From: Cytobacillus pseudoceanisediminis
Lineage (GTDB): Bacteria > Bacillota > Bacilli > Bacillales > Cytobacillaceae
Direction: 5' to 3'
DNA: 64,000 nt
Assembly (NCBI RefSeq): GCF_023516215.1
Contig: NZ_CP097349.1
Location: 4,678,001 to 4,742,000, forward strand
The notes below the pieces were generated by a model, which saw only the letters and a program-made list of their open reading frames with translations, was not told the origin of the DNA and made no database searches. Position numbers and translations under genes: made by a program. Positions 18,503 to 26,855 of this stretch are shown here, one piece after another. Position 1 is the first letter of the stretch, and the number at the start of each line of letters is the position of its first letter.

Positions 18503-19415
18503 TTGGCAAATAAGAAATTTATGATTATCGGGGCGCATAGTTCTATCATCATTCTTTGGGCATCCGCATTCCCGGGAATTCGGGCTGGGCTTGAATCGTA
18601 CTCCCTGAGCACCTTGCCCTTTTTAGACTTTTAGTTGGTTCGGCTGCACTTGGTGTCTTAGCACTGCTGACAAGGATGCGTCTTCCGGATATAAAAGATC
18701 TTCCTGCTATTTTTATACTTGGATTCCTTGGTTTTACGGTTTATCATACAGCTCTCAACATTGGGGAAAAACAGTAAGCGCCGGGCCGGCAAGCTTGATT
18801 GTATCAATGACTCCGATCTTTTCGGCTGCGTTGGCTGCTTTATTTTTAAGGGAAAGGTTTGGAAGGGTCAGGTGGACTGGTTCCGCAGTCAGTTTTGCTG
18901 GTGCCGCACTTATTTCGCTTGGTGCAGGAGGAGGGTTTGAAATCCAAACCGGTATTTTATTTGTCCTGCTTGCTTCCATTTCAGAAAGCATCTATTTCGT
19001 GTTTCAGACTAAATATTTTAATAAATACGGATTTTTGTCATTTACATCCTATACGGTATGGGCAGGGACTGGTTTTATGCTGATTTATCTTCCTGGGCTT
19101 GGTAATGAGATCTTTCATGCATCGGCCGAATCCACTTTAAGTGTCATCTATTTGGGGATTTTTCCAACGGTAATTCCATATATTGCCCTAGCTTTTCTTG
19201 CGTCCATAGGAGGGACTTCTGAAGCGACAAGCTCTCTTTATCTGACACCAGCAATAGCATTTGTCATTGCTTGGGTTTGGCTGGGAGAGGTGCCGACTAT
19301 GTTATCCGTTGCGGGTGGTATAATCGCTCTGGCAGGTGTGATGATTATTCACCGTAAAGACAGCTCTGTTAAAGTAACGGAAATTTTTGAAAATGGACCA
19401 AGTGAAAATATTTGA
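18503..19415 (+). pseudogene. EamA/DMT-family transporter, two frameshifts
   Basis: Ten-helix drug/metabolite transporter with two EamA repeats. The start is the TTG at 18503, about six bases behind AAGGGGG. Base losses in the C-run at 18603-18605 and the A-run at 18767-18771 split it into three pieces; restoring both gives one 304-residue frame. It probably exports amino acids or related metabolites. Its partner is the divergent MocR regulator, whose binding site should lie within 18372-18502. Confidence 0.85.
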
Positions 19416-19425
19416 ATAATAATGA

Positions 19426-19455
19426 TTGACATCCTTTTCTTTATGGTGGTAAAGT
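19426..19455 (+). promoter_or_regulatory. Sigma-A promoter of the met operon
   Basis: TTGACA, 18 bases, TAAAGT. It lies about 30 bases ahead of the first riboswitch. Confidence 0.65.
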
Positions 19456-19487
19456 AATAAGCATATTAAACAACCGAATAATAAAAA

Positions 19488-19645
19488 TCTTCTTATCCAG
19501 AGAGGTTGAGGGACTGGCCCTATGACACCTCGGCAGCGGACAAAAGTGTACCGTGCCAAATCCAGCAAGCGTAGCTTGAAAGATAAGAAGAGGACCATTG
19601 ATAAATGCCGCCCTCTTCTTTCTTTAGAAGAGGGTTTTTGTTTTT
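19488..19645 (+). promoter_or_regulatory. SAM-I (S-box) riboswitch 1 with terminator
   Basis: P1 is formed by TCTTCTTATC (19488-19497) and GATAAGAAGA (19582-19591). In between lie the S-box landmarks AGAGAGG, GAGGGACTGGCCC, ATGACACC, TCGGCAGC, GTGCCAAATCCAGCA. An expression-platform terminator follows: CCCTCTTCT/AGAAGAGGG (19611-19634) with TTTTTGTTTTT. SAM binding should cause early termination. Confidence 0.93.
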
Positions 19646-19690
19646 ATCCGAAAAAATGCATCAAGATTCTATTCATAAACATATGAATAA

Positions 19691-19826
19691 TTCTTATCGA
19701 GAGAAGCAGAGGGACCTGGCCCAATGAAGCTTCGGCAGCAGGCAGACTGCACTGTGCCAAATCCAGCAGGCGATAGCCTGAAAGATAAGGAGGGGACTTC
19801 AAAAAACCTCTTCTGTTAGAAGGGGT
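19691..19826 (+). promoter_or_regulatory. SAM-I (S-box) riboswitch 2
   Basis: A second complete aptamer (P1 TTCTTATC/GATAAGGA, with GAGGGACCTGGCCCAATGAA and GTGCCAAATCCAGCA) only 46 bases behind the first terminator. Its downstream hairpin ACCTCTTCT/AGAAGGGGT (19806-19826) has no T-tract, so its mode of control is unclear. Confidence 0.9.
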
Positions 19827-19900
19827 AAATTTCAGGATATAATTCTTAGTTTTCCCATGGGATTAATTATATATAACATTTAGAAAAGGAGAGATGCTGA

Positions 19901-20932
19901 ATGATAGAGTTTCAGAATTTAAAGAAAATCTATGAAAGCGGAGGACAGCAGGTAGCTGCTTTAAATGGAATAGACTTAAAGATTAACAAAGGTGAGATTT
20001 TCGGTGTGATCGGCTTCAGCGGTGCGGGAAAGAGCTCTTTGATCCGCTGTGTCAATTGGCTGGAGAAGCCGACTTCAGGAAAGGTCATTGTCAGTGGACA
20101 TGATCTGACGGCTTTATCTGTAAGAGAAATTCGCGAAGTGAAAAGAAACATCGGGATGGTCTTTCAGCATTTTAATCTTTTAAATTCGAAAACAGTGTTT
20201 GCCAATGTGGCGATGCCGCTCACACTGGCTAAGATCCCTAAAGATGACATCAAAAAGCGTGTCCATGAACTATTAGAATTCGTGGGGCTTGCAGACAAGG
20301 CAAACAGCTATCCCGATCAGCTGTCAGGCGGGCAAAAGCAGCGGATCGGAATTGCCAGGGCGCTGGCGACCCAGCCTTCCATTCTATTATGTGATGAAGC
20401 AACTTCAGCGCTGGATCCGCAGACAACCAGCTCTATCCTGCAGCTGCTGAAAAAAATAAATAAAGAATACAACATTACTATACTGATCATTACCCATGAA
20501 ATGTCTGTAATCAGAGAGATCTGTGATCGTGTCGCTGTAATAGAGGCAGGAAAAATTATCGAAGAAGGAACCGTCTTCAATGTCTTTTCATCACCAAAGA
20601 CACAAACAGCGAAAAACTTTGTCAGCACTGTCATGAATGATCAAATACCTGACTCCATTAAAGAAGTGATTGAAAAACAGCAAGGGCTTCAAAAGGTATT
20701 TAGAATCAACTTTGTTGGAAATTCTGCCGGGCAGCCGCTCCTCTCGCAGGTTGCCAAAAAGTTTAATATCGACTTCAACGTCCTGTTTGGAAATATTACT
20801 GAACTTCAGGGAACACCGTTTGGCAACCTGATTGTCGAATTCCAGGGTCCGGACAGTGAAATCAGACGTGCTATACAGTACATCAGCCAGGAAAAAGTTT
20901 CAATAAAGGAAGTGACAACACGTGCTAGTTAA
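19901..20932 (+). CDS. metN: Methionine ABC transporter, ATP-binding protein MetN
   Basis: 343 residues. Walker A GFSGAGKSS, signature LSGGQKQR and Walker B ILLCDEATS lie in the ATPase part, and a C-terminal NIL domain (about 265-343) senses methionine in this family. The ATG follows AAAGGAGAG. It powers uptake of methionine and related compounds through MetI with MetQ as binding protein. The reading frame overlaps metI by 11 bases. Controlled by the tandem SAM riboswitches. Confidence 0.96.
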   Translation: MIEFQNLKKIYESGGQQVAALNGIDLKINKGEIFGVIGFSGAGKSSLIRCVNWLEKPTSGKVIVSGHDLTALSVREIREVKRNIGMVFQHFNLLNSKTVFANVAMPLTLAKIPKDDIKKRVHELLEFVGLADKANSYPDQLSGGQKQRIGIARALATQPSILLCDEATSALDPQTTSSILQLLKKINKEYNITILIITHEMSVIREICDRVAVIEAGKIIEEGTVFNVFSSPKTQTAKNFVSTVMNDQIPDSIKEVIEKQQGLQKVFRINFVGNSAGQPLLSQVAKKFNIDFNVLFGNITELQGTPFGNLIVEFQGPDSEIRRAIQYISQEKVSIKEVTTRAS

Positions 20933-21572
20933 TCAGGAAAAAATCATCGAAGCCTTAATCGAAACGGTTCAAATGGTGGCATTCTCATTGCTGTTTTCAG
21001 CTATTATCGGACTGCCGCTTGGTATATTGCTTGTCGTAACAAGGAAAGGGCATCTGCTGGAAAACCTCGTTGTTTTTAATATCATAAACAGCATTATTAA
21101 TATTTTCAGATCAGTTCCCTTCATCATTTTAATGGTGGCCATTATCCCCATTACCAGGCTGATTGTCGGAACATCGATAGGTACGGCTGCAGCCGTAGTG
21201 CCGCTAGTCTTTTATGCCGGGCCATATATTGCAAGATTAATAGAAAACTCATTGCTTGAGGTAGATCCGGGAGTCATAGAAGCTGCAGAAGCAATGGGAG
21301 CAACACCAGGCCAGATAATATTAAAATTCCTGATTCCGGAAGCACTTAGTTCGCTGGTATTAGGCTTTACAATTGCAACAATCGGATTGGTCGGAGCATC
21401 AGCCATGGCCGGGGCAGTCGGAGGCGGCGGGCTTGGTGACCTCGCCATTACCTACGGCTACCAGAGATTCGATACAACAGTCATGCTGATTACCGTTGCG
21501 ATCTTAGTTGTCATGGTTCAGGGCCTGCAGTCATTCGGAAATATCTTATCCAAAAAAATCAGAAGAAGATAA
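20922..21572 (+). CDS. metI: Methionine ABC transporter, permease MetI
   Basis: 216 residues with about five membrane helices and the permease coupling motif EAAEAMGATPGQIILKFLIPEA. GTG start inside the end of metN, implying translational coupling. Called metP in B. subtilis. Confidence 0.95.
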   Translation: MLVNQEKIIEALIETVQMVAFSLLFSAIIGLPLGILLVVTRKGHLLENLVVFNIINSIINIFRSVPFIILMVAIIPITRLIVGTSIGTAAAVVPLVFYAGPYIARLIENSLLEVDPGVIEAAEAMGATPGQIILKFLIPEALSSLVLGFTIATIGLVGASAMAGAVGGGGLGDLAITYGYQRFDTTVMLITVAILVVMVQGLQSFGNILSKKIRRR

Positions 21573-21590
21573 ATAAGGAGGAAATACATC

Positions 21591-22418
21591 ATGAAAAAAC
21601 TATTCTTAACATTCATTATTTTAGCATTGGGTGTGTTCACTGCAGCATGCTCAAGCACAACTGGAGGAGAAGAAACAAAGAAGATTAAATTAGGTGTAAG
21701 CGGTTCTGATACACGCATCTGGGACTTTATTGCAGAAAAGGCTGAAAAGGAAGGCATTGAAATTGAAGTTGTGACATTCTCTGACTATGTGCAGCCAAAT
21801 GTTGCCCTTGCAGAAGGCGATCTTGATGTGAATGCATTCCAAACAGTCGCTTATTTTGACACTTTTATTAAAGAGCATAATATGGATCTTACCCCAATAG
21901 CGACAACTGTTTTAGCACCAATGGGGCTTTATTCTGAAAAAGTAAAATCGGCAGAAGACATTCCGGAAGGCGGCAAAATTGCCATTCCAAATGATGCTTC
22001 AAATGGCGGAAGAGCCCTTCTTTTACTGGAGGAAGCCGGCCTGATTAAATTATCCGAGGACTATGACGGAAACCTGGACTTGAATAAAATCGTTGAAAAT
22101 CCGAAGAACCTTGAATTTGTAGAAATGGTATCAGCGCAGACACCGCGTGCACTTCCGGATGTCTCTGCTTCTGTAATCAATAACGGAATTGCCGTAGATG
22201 CAGGCTTTAACCCAACTAAGGATTCAATTTTTATTGAAAGTGAAACCGCTACTCCATACGTAAATATCATTGCTGTCCGAACAGAAGACAAGGATAACAA
22301 AACGCTTAAGAGAATTGCTGAACTTTACCAGGAAGATGATGTAGCTGATTTCATTACGAAGGAATATGACGGAAGCATGATCCCGACTTTTATTCCTTTA
22401 AGTGATATTGGCTGGTAA
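21591..22418 (+). CDS. metQ: Methionine-binding lipoprotein MetQ
   Basis: 275 residues, NlpA/MetQ family. Lipoprotein signal with lipobox FTAAC at residues 16-20, so anchored outside the membrane. The start has AAGGAGGA. Third gene of the met operon, 18 bases behind metI. Confidence 0.95.
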   Translation: MKKLFLTFIILALGVFTAACSSTTGGEETKKIKLGVSGSDTRIWDFIAEKAEKEGIEIEVVTFSDYVQPNVALAEGDLDVNAFQTVAYFDTFIKEHNMDLTPIATTVLAPMGLYSEKVKSAEDIPEGGKIAIPNDASNGGRALLLLEEAGLIKLSEDYDGNLDLNKIVENPKNLEFVEMVSAQTPRALPDVSASVINNGIAVDAGFNPTKDSIFIESETATPYVNIIAVRTEDKDNKTLKRIAELYQEDDVADFITKEYDGSMIPTFIPLSDIGW

Positions 22419-22442
22419 AAAATTATTTATAAAGGAGGAACA

Positions 22443-23654
22443 ATGATGGCGGCACCTGTAAAAGCACTATCTGAACTGAAAGAAGCAATCAAGAAAAATG
22501 TTGAGGGAAATAAAGAACTTTATCTTTCCGCAAGCCACCGGATCCATGCGACCCCGGAAATAGGAAATGAGGAGTTTTTTGCCTCTGGCTTGCTTTCAGG
22601 CATCCTTGAGAAGGAAGGTTTTGAAGTTGAGCGGGCAGTGGCCGGGCATGAAACAGCTTTCCTTGCCCGGAAAAAATCCGATAAACCAGGGCCGTCTATT
22701 GCATTCCTTGCAGAATATGATGCCCTTCCCGGGCTGGGTCATGGATGCGGCCACAATATCATTGGCACAACAAGTGTGGCAGCAGCCATTGCATTGAGCA
22801 AGGTTATTGATGAGACCGGAGGAGAGGCAGTAGTATTTGGAACCCCGGCAGAAGAAGGCGGGCCAAATGGAAGTGCAAAAGGCAGCTTTGTGAAGCATGG
22901 CTTACTTGAAGGCATTGACGCTGCCCTAATGGTTCATCCATCAAACCATACCCGCCTGACCAGTTCATCACTGGCAGTTGATCCGCTTGACTTCGAGTTT
23001 ATCGGTAAGCCTGCCCATGCGGCAGCTTCACCGGAGGAAGGAATCAATGCCCTTGATGCAGTTATTCAGCTATTTAACGGAATTAATGCCCTTCGTCAGC
23101 AATTAAAGGATGATGTACGAATCCATGGCATTATTACTCATGGCGGGGATGCTCCAAATATTATCCCTGAGTATGCAAAAGCCAGATTCTTCATCCGTGC
23201 TACAACCAGAACCAGTCTTAATGAGGTAACACGGAAGGTTAAAGCTGTCGCTGAAGGCGCCGCATTGGCAACCGGAGCAAAGCTCAATGTTATTGCTTTT
23301 CAAAATGAAGTTGATAACCTGCTGTTAAACAAGACATATGACCAAGTGTTTAAAGAAGTGATTGAAGACTTGGGAGAAACGGTCGTTGAAGGGGACAGAG
23401 ATGGAATCGGCTCGACGGATGCAGGCAACATCAGCCAAGTGGTGCCAACCATTCATCCTTATATTAAAATTGGTGCAGATGATCTTGTTGCCCATACAGT
23501 TCCGTTTCGTGAGGCTGCAGCATCTGTAAAAGGAGACGAAGCACTGATAACCGGGGCAAAAGGGCTCGCACTCACTGCCTTCCAGCTGGTAACAGACCAG
23601 GAGCTGCTTAAATCCATTAAACAGGAATTTCTAGAGCGGAAAGCCGCTGAATAA
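22443..23654 (+). CDS. M20-family amidohydrolase/deacylase
   Basis: 403 residues, M20D peptidase/aminoacylase family. Metal-binding landmarks: AEYDALPGLGHGCGHN near residue 88 (Asp, Cys/His), PAEEGG near 138 and a C-terminal HTVPFREAA. A dimerisation domain lies in the middle. Ribosome site AAAGGAGG. It is the last gene of the SAM-controlled operon, so a role in freeing methionine or cysteine from N-acyl or conjugated forms taken up by MetNIQ is likely, as for N-acetyl-sulfur-amino-acid deacetylases of Bacillus; the exact substrate is inference. Confidence 0.88.
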   Translation: MMAAPVKALSELKEAIKKNVEGNKELYLSASHRIHATPEIGNEEFFASGLLSGILEKEGFEVERAVAGHETAFLARKKSDKPGPSIAFLAEYDALPGLGHGCGHNIIGTTSVAAAIALSKVIDETGGEAVVFGTPAEEGGPNGSAKGSFVKHGLLEGIDAALMVHPSNHTRLTSSSLAVDPLDFEFIGKPAHAAASPEEGINALDAVIQLFNGINALRQQLKDDVRIHGIITHGGDAPNIIPEYAKARFFIRATTRTSLNEVTRKVKAVAEGAALATGAKLNVIAFQNEVDNLLLNKTYDQVFKEVIEDLGETVVEGDRDGIGSTDAGNISQVVPTIHPYIKIGADDLVAHTVPFREAAASVKGDEALITGAKGLALTAFQLVTDQELLKSIKQEFLERKAAE

Positions 23655-23660
23655 GAACAA

Positions 23661-23692
23661 AAGCTATCCTCTTTGCGGGATAGCTTTTCCTT
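23661..23692. terminator. Bidirectional terminator of the met operon
   Basis: AAAAGCTATCC/GGATAGCTTTT hairpin with T-tract on the plus strand. Confidence 0.8.
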
Positions 23693-23813
23693 ATTCAGTG
23701 AGTCTTTTCCTCAAATTGGAGGTTTCTTTCCCTAATTTGCTGAATAATATTTTCCGTAAATTTAGTCTGCGTTTCCCCAATTTTCTCATTCTTTTCCCGA
23801 AGTTCACGATTAC

Positions 23814-24089
23814 CTACTGTTCCTTCATCTGTTCCTGTGCCATCCGAATAAGCTCCTTCACCATACTTCCGCCAATCTTCCCGCCCACTGTTCCTGCCTG
23901 TTTGGATGTAAGACGGCCGTTATATCCCGGCTTCAATGGCACACCGGCCTCCTCGGCAATTTCATATTTCACGACATCGGGATTTTCATTGTCAACATGG
24001 TATCCCTGGTTTGCCATTACCTGATTTTTAAGCTGGTCTAATGCCGCTCTTGATTCCGGCACAAGCGGGCGTCTTTTTCTTCTTGCCAT
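23814..24089 (-). CDS. Alpha/beta-type small acid-soluble spore protein
   Basis: 91 residues counted from the MARRKRR start at 24089, chosen because GGAGG lies nine bases upstream; a longer start at 24104 has no ribosome site. The family signatures are clear: ALDQLKNQVM, an EIAEEAGVPL segment with the germination-protease-type Glu, and GGKIGGSMVKELI near the end. These proteins coat spore DNA and protect it from UV damage. It shows that the organism sporulates. Confidence 0.93.
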   Translation of the reverse strand: MARRKRRPLVPESRAALDQLKNQVMANQGYHVDNENPDVVKYEIAEEAGVPLKPGYNGRLTSKQAGTVGGKIGGSMVKELIRMAQEQMKEQ

Positions 24090-24238
24090 GATGCATTCCT
24101 CCATAATAAGTACTTTTTCTTATTATGTGATAGAACATAGGGAATAACACTGAAAAAACTTGTACATCTTCTTATGAAAAGATATTCTAATGTTAGAAAC
24201 CCTGAATCATTGTGAATAAACAAAAGAAGGTGTTTTGG

Positions 24239-24475
24239 TTGGCATTAAAATACTTGTCAGCTCTGCTGCTGCCCGGCCTGCTGGTTTTGCTCTTTACGAG
24301 AGTAAGCTATAATCGTGTGATTGGGCTTGTATTGACGGTGGGACTGATTGCTGCTTCTGTCTATAAAGGGTATACAAATTCATTTGCCTTGATTGTTATA
24401 GACGCACTTTCATTGACTGTCGGGTTTTGGTACGCTCAAAAACTGAAGCCCAAAACAAAGCCAAGTGCGGAATAA
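24239..24475 (+). CDS. csbA: CsbA-family general stress membrane protein
   Basis: 78 residues with about three membrane helices and the conserved LFTRVSYNR segment. The TTG at 24239 has AGAAGGTG seven bases upstream and gives the same N-terminal length as B. subtilis CsbA; a GTG at 24212 would add nine residues. In B. subtilis csbA is sigma-B controlled and sits ahead of uvrB, as here. I do not see a convincing sigma-B promoter. Confidence 0.85.
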   Translation: MALKYLSALLLPGLLVLLFTRVSYNRVIGLVLTVGLIAASVYKGYTNSFALIVIDALSLTVGFWYAQKLKPKTKPSAE

Positions 24476-24484
24476 TTTTTGCGG

Positions 24485-24518
24485 AACCTGTCGATCAAAC
24501 GTATCGACAGGTTTTTTG
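24485..24518 (+). terminator. Rho-independent terminator of csbA
   Basis: AACCTGTCGAT/ATCGACAGGTT hairpin followed by a T-run. Confidence 0.85.
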
Positions 24519-24575
24519 TAAAATGAAATTTCAGCTGTATTTTTGCTCGCATAAAATCAGCTATTAATCAATATC

Positions 24576-24626
24576 AATCAAACGTTTGATTTAATTTCAG
24601 GAGGTTAATCAAACGTTTGATTAACC
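24576..24626. promoter_or_regulatory. Two copies of the palindrome AATCAAACGTTTGATT
   Basis: Copies at 24576-24591 and within a perfect 24-base palindrome at 24603-24626, 27 bases apart start to start. A third copy lies behind hprK (42488-42513). Symmetry and size fit a TetR- or LacI-type operator. Neither neighbour (csbA, uvrB) is an obvious target. Confidence 0.5.
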
Positions 24627-24696
24627 TTGCTTCGACACCACCCTCAAGAATTCGGCATATTTCCCAAGCAATATTTACCCGGCAAAAATAAAAAAA

Positions 24697-24710
24697 CGAA
24701 TATCCGTTCG
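24697..24710. promoter_or_regulatory. LexA/DinR SOS box of uvrBA
   Basis: CGAATATCCGTTCG matches the Bacillus SOS consensus CGAAC-N4-GTTCG at nine of ten positions. It lies 160 bases ahead of uvrB, near a TAGAAT -10 (about 24745). uvrBA is a known LexA target in B. subtilis. Confidence 0.8.
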
Positions 24711-24869
24711 TATATTGTTGGTTTGTTTTAGGCTCTTTGTGGTAGAATGATGATATGAGTTTTGAGTAAAAAACTGACAAATCAGCCATGCATCCCGGAT
24801 CTTAAATTCTTTCAATGCTGGTTTGTGATTAATATATAGATAAAAGTAATTTGAACGGGAGGCTTATAG

Positions 24870-26848
24870 GTGAAGGATCAATTTGAATTAGTCTCAAAAT
24901 ATTCCCCTCAGGGCGATCAGCCTGGGGCAATCAAAAAAATTGTGGAGGGAATTAATTCCGGCAAGAAGCACCAGACGCTTTTGGGTGCAACAGGAACGGG
25001 AAAAACCTTCACAGTTTCAAATGTTATACAAGAGGTTAACAAGCCGACGCTAGTCATTGCGCATAATAAGACACTTGCAGGGCAGTTATACAGTGAATTT
25101 AAGGACTTTTTTCCAAACAATGCTGTTGAGTATTTTGTCAGCTATTATGACTACTATCAGCCGGAGGCATATGTGCCTTCTACAGATACCTTTATTGAAA
25201 AAGATGCAAGCATCAATGATGAAATTGATAAGCTCCGCCACTCGGCGACTTCTTCATTATTTGAGCGCAAAGATGTCATTATAATTGCCAGTGTGTCTTG
25301 TATATATGGTTTGGGTTCTCCTGAAGAATACAGTGAAATGGTGCTATCCCTCAGAACCGGCATGGAGATTGAGAGGAACCAGCTTCTTCACAGGCTCGTT
25401 GACATTCAGTATGAACGCAATGATATCGACTTCCAGCGCGGCACCTTCCGTGTACGCGGGGATGTAGTAGAGATTTTCCCGGCATCACGGGATGAGCATT
25501 GTATCCGTGTAGAGTTTTTCGGGGATGAGATAGACCGGATCCGTGAAGTAGATGCCCTCACCGGAGAAATTATGGGTGAACGTGAGCACGTTGCGATCTT
25601 CCCGGCATCCCACTTCGTAACGCGTGAAGAAAAATGCGGATCGCCGTCCAGAACATTGAAAAAGAACTGGAAGAGCGCCTTGCTGAATTAAGAGAAAACG
25701 ATAAGCTGCTTGAAGCCCAGCGCCTCGAGCAGCGGACCCGCTATGACCTTGAGATGATGAGGGAGATGGGTTTTTGTTCCGGCATAGAAAACTACTCCCG
25801 CCACCTTACATTAAGGCCGCCTGGTTCAACACCGTATACCCTTCTGGATTATTTTCCGGAAGACTTTCTAATTGTGATTGATGAGTCGCACGTAACTCTG
25901 CCGCAAATCCGCGGTATGTTCAATGGTGACCAGGCAAGAAAATCCGTGCTTGTGGACCATGGTTTCCGTTTGCCTTCAGCCATGGATAACAGGCCGCTTA
26001 CGTTTACCGAGTTCGAAAAGCATGTGAAACAGGCTGTCTTTGTTTCGGCAACACCTGGCCCTTATGAGCTTGAGCATACACCGGAAATGATTGAGCAAAT
26101 TATCCGCCCAACCGGTTTGCTTGATCCTACTATTGATGTCCGTCCAATCGAAGGGCAAATTGATGACCTAATCGGTGAAATCCAGGATCGCATTCAGAAA
26201 AATGAACGTGTGCTTGTCACTACATTAACAAAGAAAATGTCTGAGGACTTGACAGACTACTTAAAAGAAATCGGCATTAAAGTGCAGTATCTGCACTCAG
26301 AGGTAAAAACGCTTGAGCGGATTGAGATTATCAGAGAGCTTCGTCTAGGTAAATACGATGTGTTAGTCGGAATCAACCTTCTAAGGGAAGGACTTGATAT
26401 ACCGGAAGTGTCTCTCGTTACTATACTTGATGCTGATAAGGAAGGTTTCCTCCGTTCGGAACGTTCACTCATCCAGACGATTGGACGTGCAGCGCGTAAT
26501 GCGAATGGCCATGTCATTATGTACGCAGACCGGATCACTGACAGCATGGAAAAAGCCATCAGTGAAACAAAGCGCCGCCGGTCCATTCAGGAAGAGTACA
26601 ATAAGAAGCATGGCATCACGCCAATGACTATACAGAAGGATATACGCGATTCAATCCGTGCAACACATGCGGCAGAAGAGCAGGAAGAATACCAGCCGTC
26701 AGCAAAGCTCGGCAAGCTGAACAAGAAGGAGCGCGAGAAGCTGATCGGCGATATGGAAAAAGAAATGAAGGAAGCGGCCAAATCCCTGAATTTCGAAAGG
26801 GCTGCCGAGCTTCGTGATCTAATATTAGAGCTGAAAGCGGAAGGATGA
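24870..26848 (+). pseudogene. uvrB: Excinuclease ABC subunit UvrB (one frameshift)
   Basis: Restored length 659 residues, the normal size. GTG start behind GGGAGG. Helicase motifs ([27 protein letters not shown]), the beta-hairpin region [12 protein letters not shown] and a C-terminal UVR motif ([11 protein letters not shown]) are all present. A base is missing in the A-run 25630-25634; six A would join the two halves without other change. Since uvrB is needed for excision repair and the downstream uvrA is intact, a sequencing error is the likelier cause. UvrB verifies damage and recruits UvrC. Confidence 0.95.
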
Positions 26849-26855
26849 CGTAAAA

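Noticed and set aside
23698..23812. Open minus-strand frame behind the SASP gene coding for a charged helical peptide (ELREKNEKIGE...)
   Set aside because: It has no start codon of its own and no ribosome site; the SASP stop at 23814 is where the family normally ends. Not called as a gene.
24574..24789. 71-codon minus-strand frame between csbA and uvrB
   Set aside because: It runs through the palindromes, the SOS box and the promoter region, has no ribosome site and resembles no protein.
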